A DNA stretch of 12,008 bases from JAWPNA01 sp045402695 (GTDB lineage Bacteria; Acidobacteriota; Polarisedimenticolia; JACPZX01; DASXTC01): positions 1 through 12,008 of the forward strand of contig JAWPNA010000179.1 in NCBI GenBank assembly GCA_045402695.1, written 5' to 3'. The notes beneath the pieces are model-generated. The model was not told the DNA's origin, made no database searches, and was given only the letters and a program-made list of their open reading frames with translations. Shown here one piece after another: positions 11,642-12,008 of the stretch (the stretch's first letter is position 1; each line of letters opens with the position of its first letter). The position numbers were made by a program, and so were the translations under genes.

Positions 11642-12008
11642 TCAATCGTAGTAGAAGCGGCGCCGCCTGGCGCGCGACATGCGGAAGACCCAGATGAGCA
11701 ACATCCCCGCGACGAACCCGCCGATGTGTGCGAAGAAGGCGACGCCTCCGACCGCGCCCTGCCCGGCCGAGGCCGAGAGCAGGATCTGGTAGAGGAACCA
11801 GAGTCCGAGCACGACCACGGCGGGCAGGTACATCAGCCGGATGAAGATGAAGATCGGCACGAGGGTCAGAACCCGGGCATGGGGAAACATCAGCAGGTAC
11901 GCCCCCAGGACTCCGGCGATCGCGCCGCTGGCCCCGATCATGGGGATTTCGGAGTTGGGAGAGGCCGCGATCTGGGTGCCCGCGTTCCAGGCCAAGGATC
12001 TGGCGCTC
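11642..12008 (-). CDS. rhomboid-family intramembrane serine protease, C-terminal part
   Basis: Membrane serine protease that cuts substrates inside the lipid bilayer. The visible part has the catalytic Ser motif GASGAIAGVLGAYLLMFP and the catalytic His in AHIGGFVAGMLLIW, on two helices, with hydrophobic segments between them (LTLVPIFIFIRL, PAVVVLGLWFLYQILL). The C-terminal end is basic (RMSRARRRRFYYD) and faces the cytoplasm. The frame is open to the window edge, so the N-terminal helices are outside the window; a TTG at 11995 is unlikely to be the start. The convergent nucleotide-kinase-like gene ends 4 bases away. The substrate is unknown. Confidence 0.9.
   Translation of the reverse strand, partial: SARSLAWNAGTQIAASPNSEIPMIGASGAIAGVLGAYLLMFPHARVLTLVPIFIFIRLMYLPAVVVLGLWFLYQILLSASAGQGAVGGVAFFAHIGGFVAGMLLIWVFRMSRARRRRFYYD

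Overview
The window is high-GC bacterial DNA that falls into two parts. Positions 1 to about 3431 are the integrase end of an integrative mobile element. It sits against the 3' end of a tRNA-Thr gene (anticodon CGT, minus strand, 3429-3503). From 3504 to the end is ordinary host chromosome. The host is a Gram-negative-type bacterium: it has an exosortase, secreted glycosidase-like and c-haem proteins, and an ECF sigma factor with a membrane anti-sigma factor. The style of the anti-sigma periplasmic domain, the high GC and the probable leaderless genes suggest Acidobacteriota or a similar deep lineage. That placement is inference only.

Element side, left to right: the C-terminal end of a DUF3987 (primase-associated helicase-like) replication protein; an unrecognised 241-aa protein whose gene contains, and is preceded by, unusual 9-bp-period repeats in opposite orientations; an excisionase-like helix-turn-helix protein; a 68-aa Xre/Cro-type regulator with a very good sigma70-type promoter and a palindrome over its -10 box; and a tyrosine recombinase. 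Replication, control and integration genes are packed tightly, the last two sharing one base. The integrase frame has no stop inside the element. It runs antisense through the whole tRNA gene and ends in host DNA. The first ~1.5 kb looks less GC-rich than the host part.

Host side: a small membrane-anchored di-haem c-type protein, divergent from the tRNA; a 60-aa membrane protein; then a three-gene stress operon with an RpoE/ECF-type promoter (GGAACC...GTTTAA), an ECF sigma factor, a zinc-binding anti-sigma factor with one membrane span, and a secreted TPR-like protein. Facing it on the minus strand are an XrtH-like exosortase and a five-span membrane protein with a TPR tail. Divergent from the exosortase is a four-gene plus-strand run: a GHMP sugar kinase, a secreted GH113-like glycosidase, a secreted low-complexity protein and a P-loop nucleotide-kinase-like protein. 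A partial rhomboid protease closes the window on the minus strand.

Themes worth attention: four host genes have a -10 hexamer only 6-9 nt before the start codon (probable leaderless mRNAs). Two divergent promoter pairs appear to share overlapping -35 boxes built on the same TCAAG core. Both convergent gene pairs are only 4 bp apart. No CRISPR array, rRNA, insertion sequence or strong intrinsic terminator was seen. No gene-free stretch exceeds 300 bases. I found no clear new defence system; the less usual elements are the 9-bp repeat arrays, the integrase running across its attachment site, and the exosortase-plus-TPR pair.
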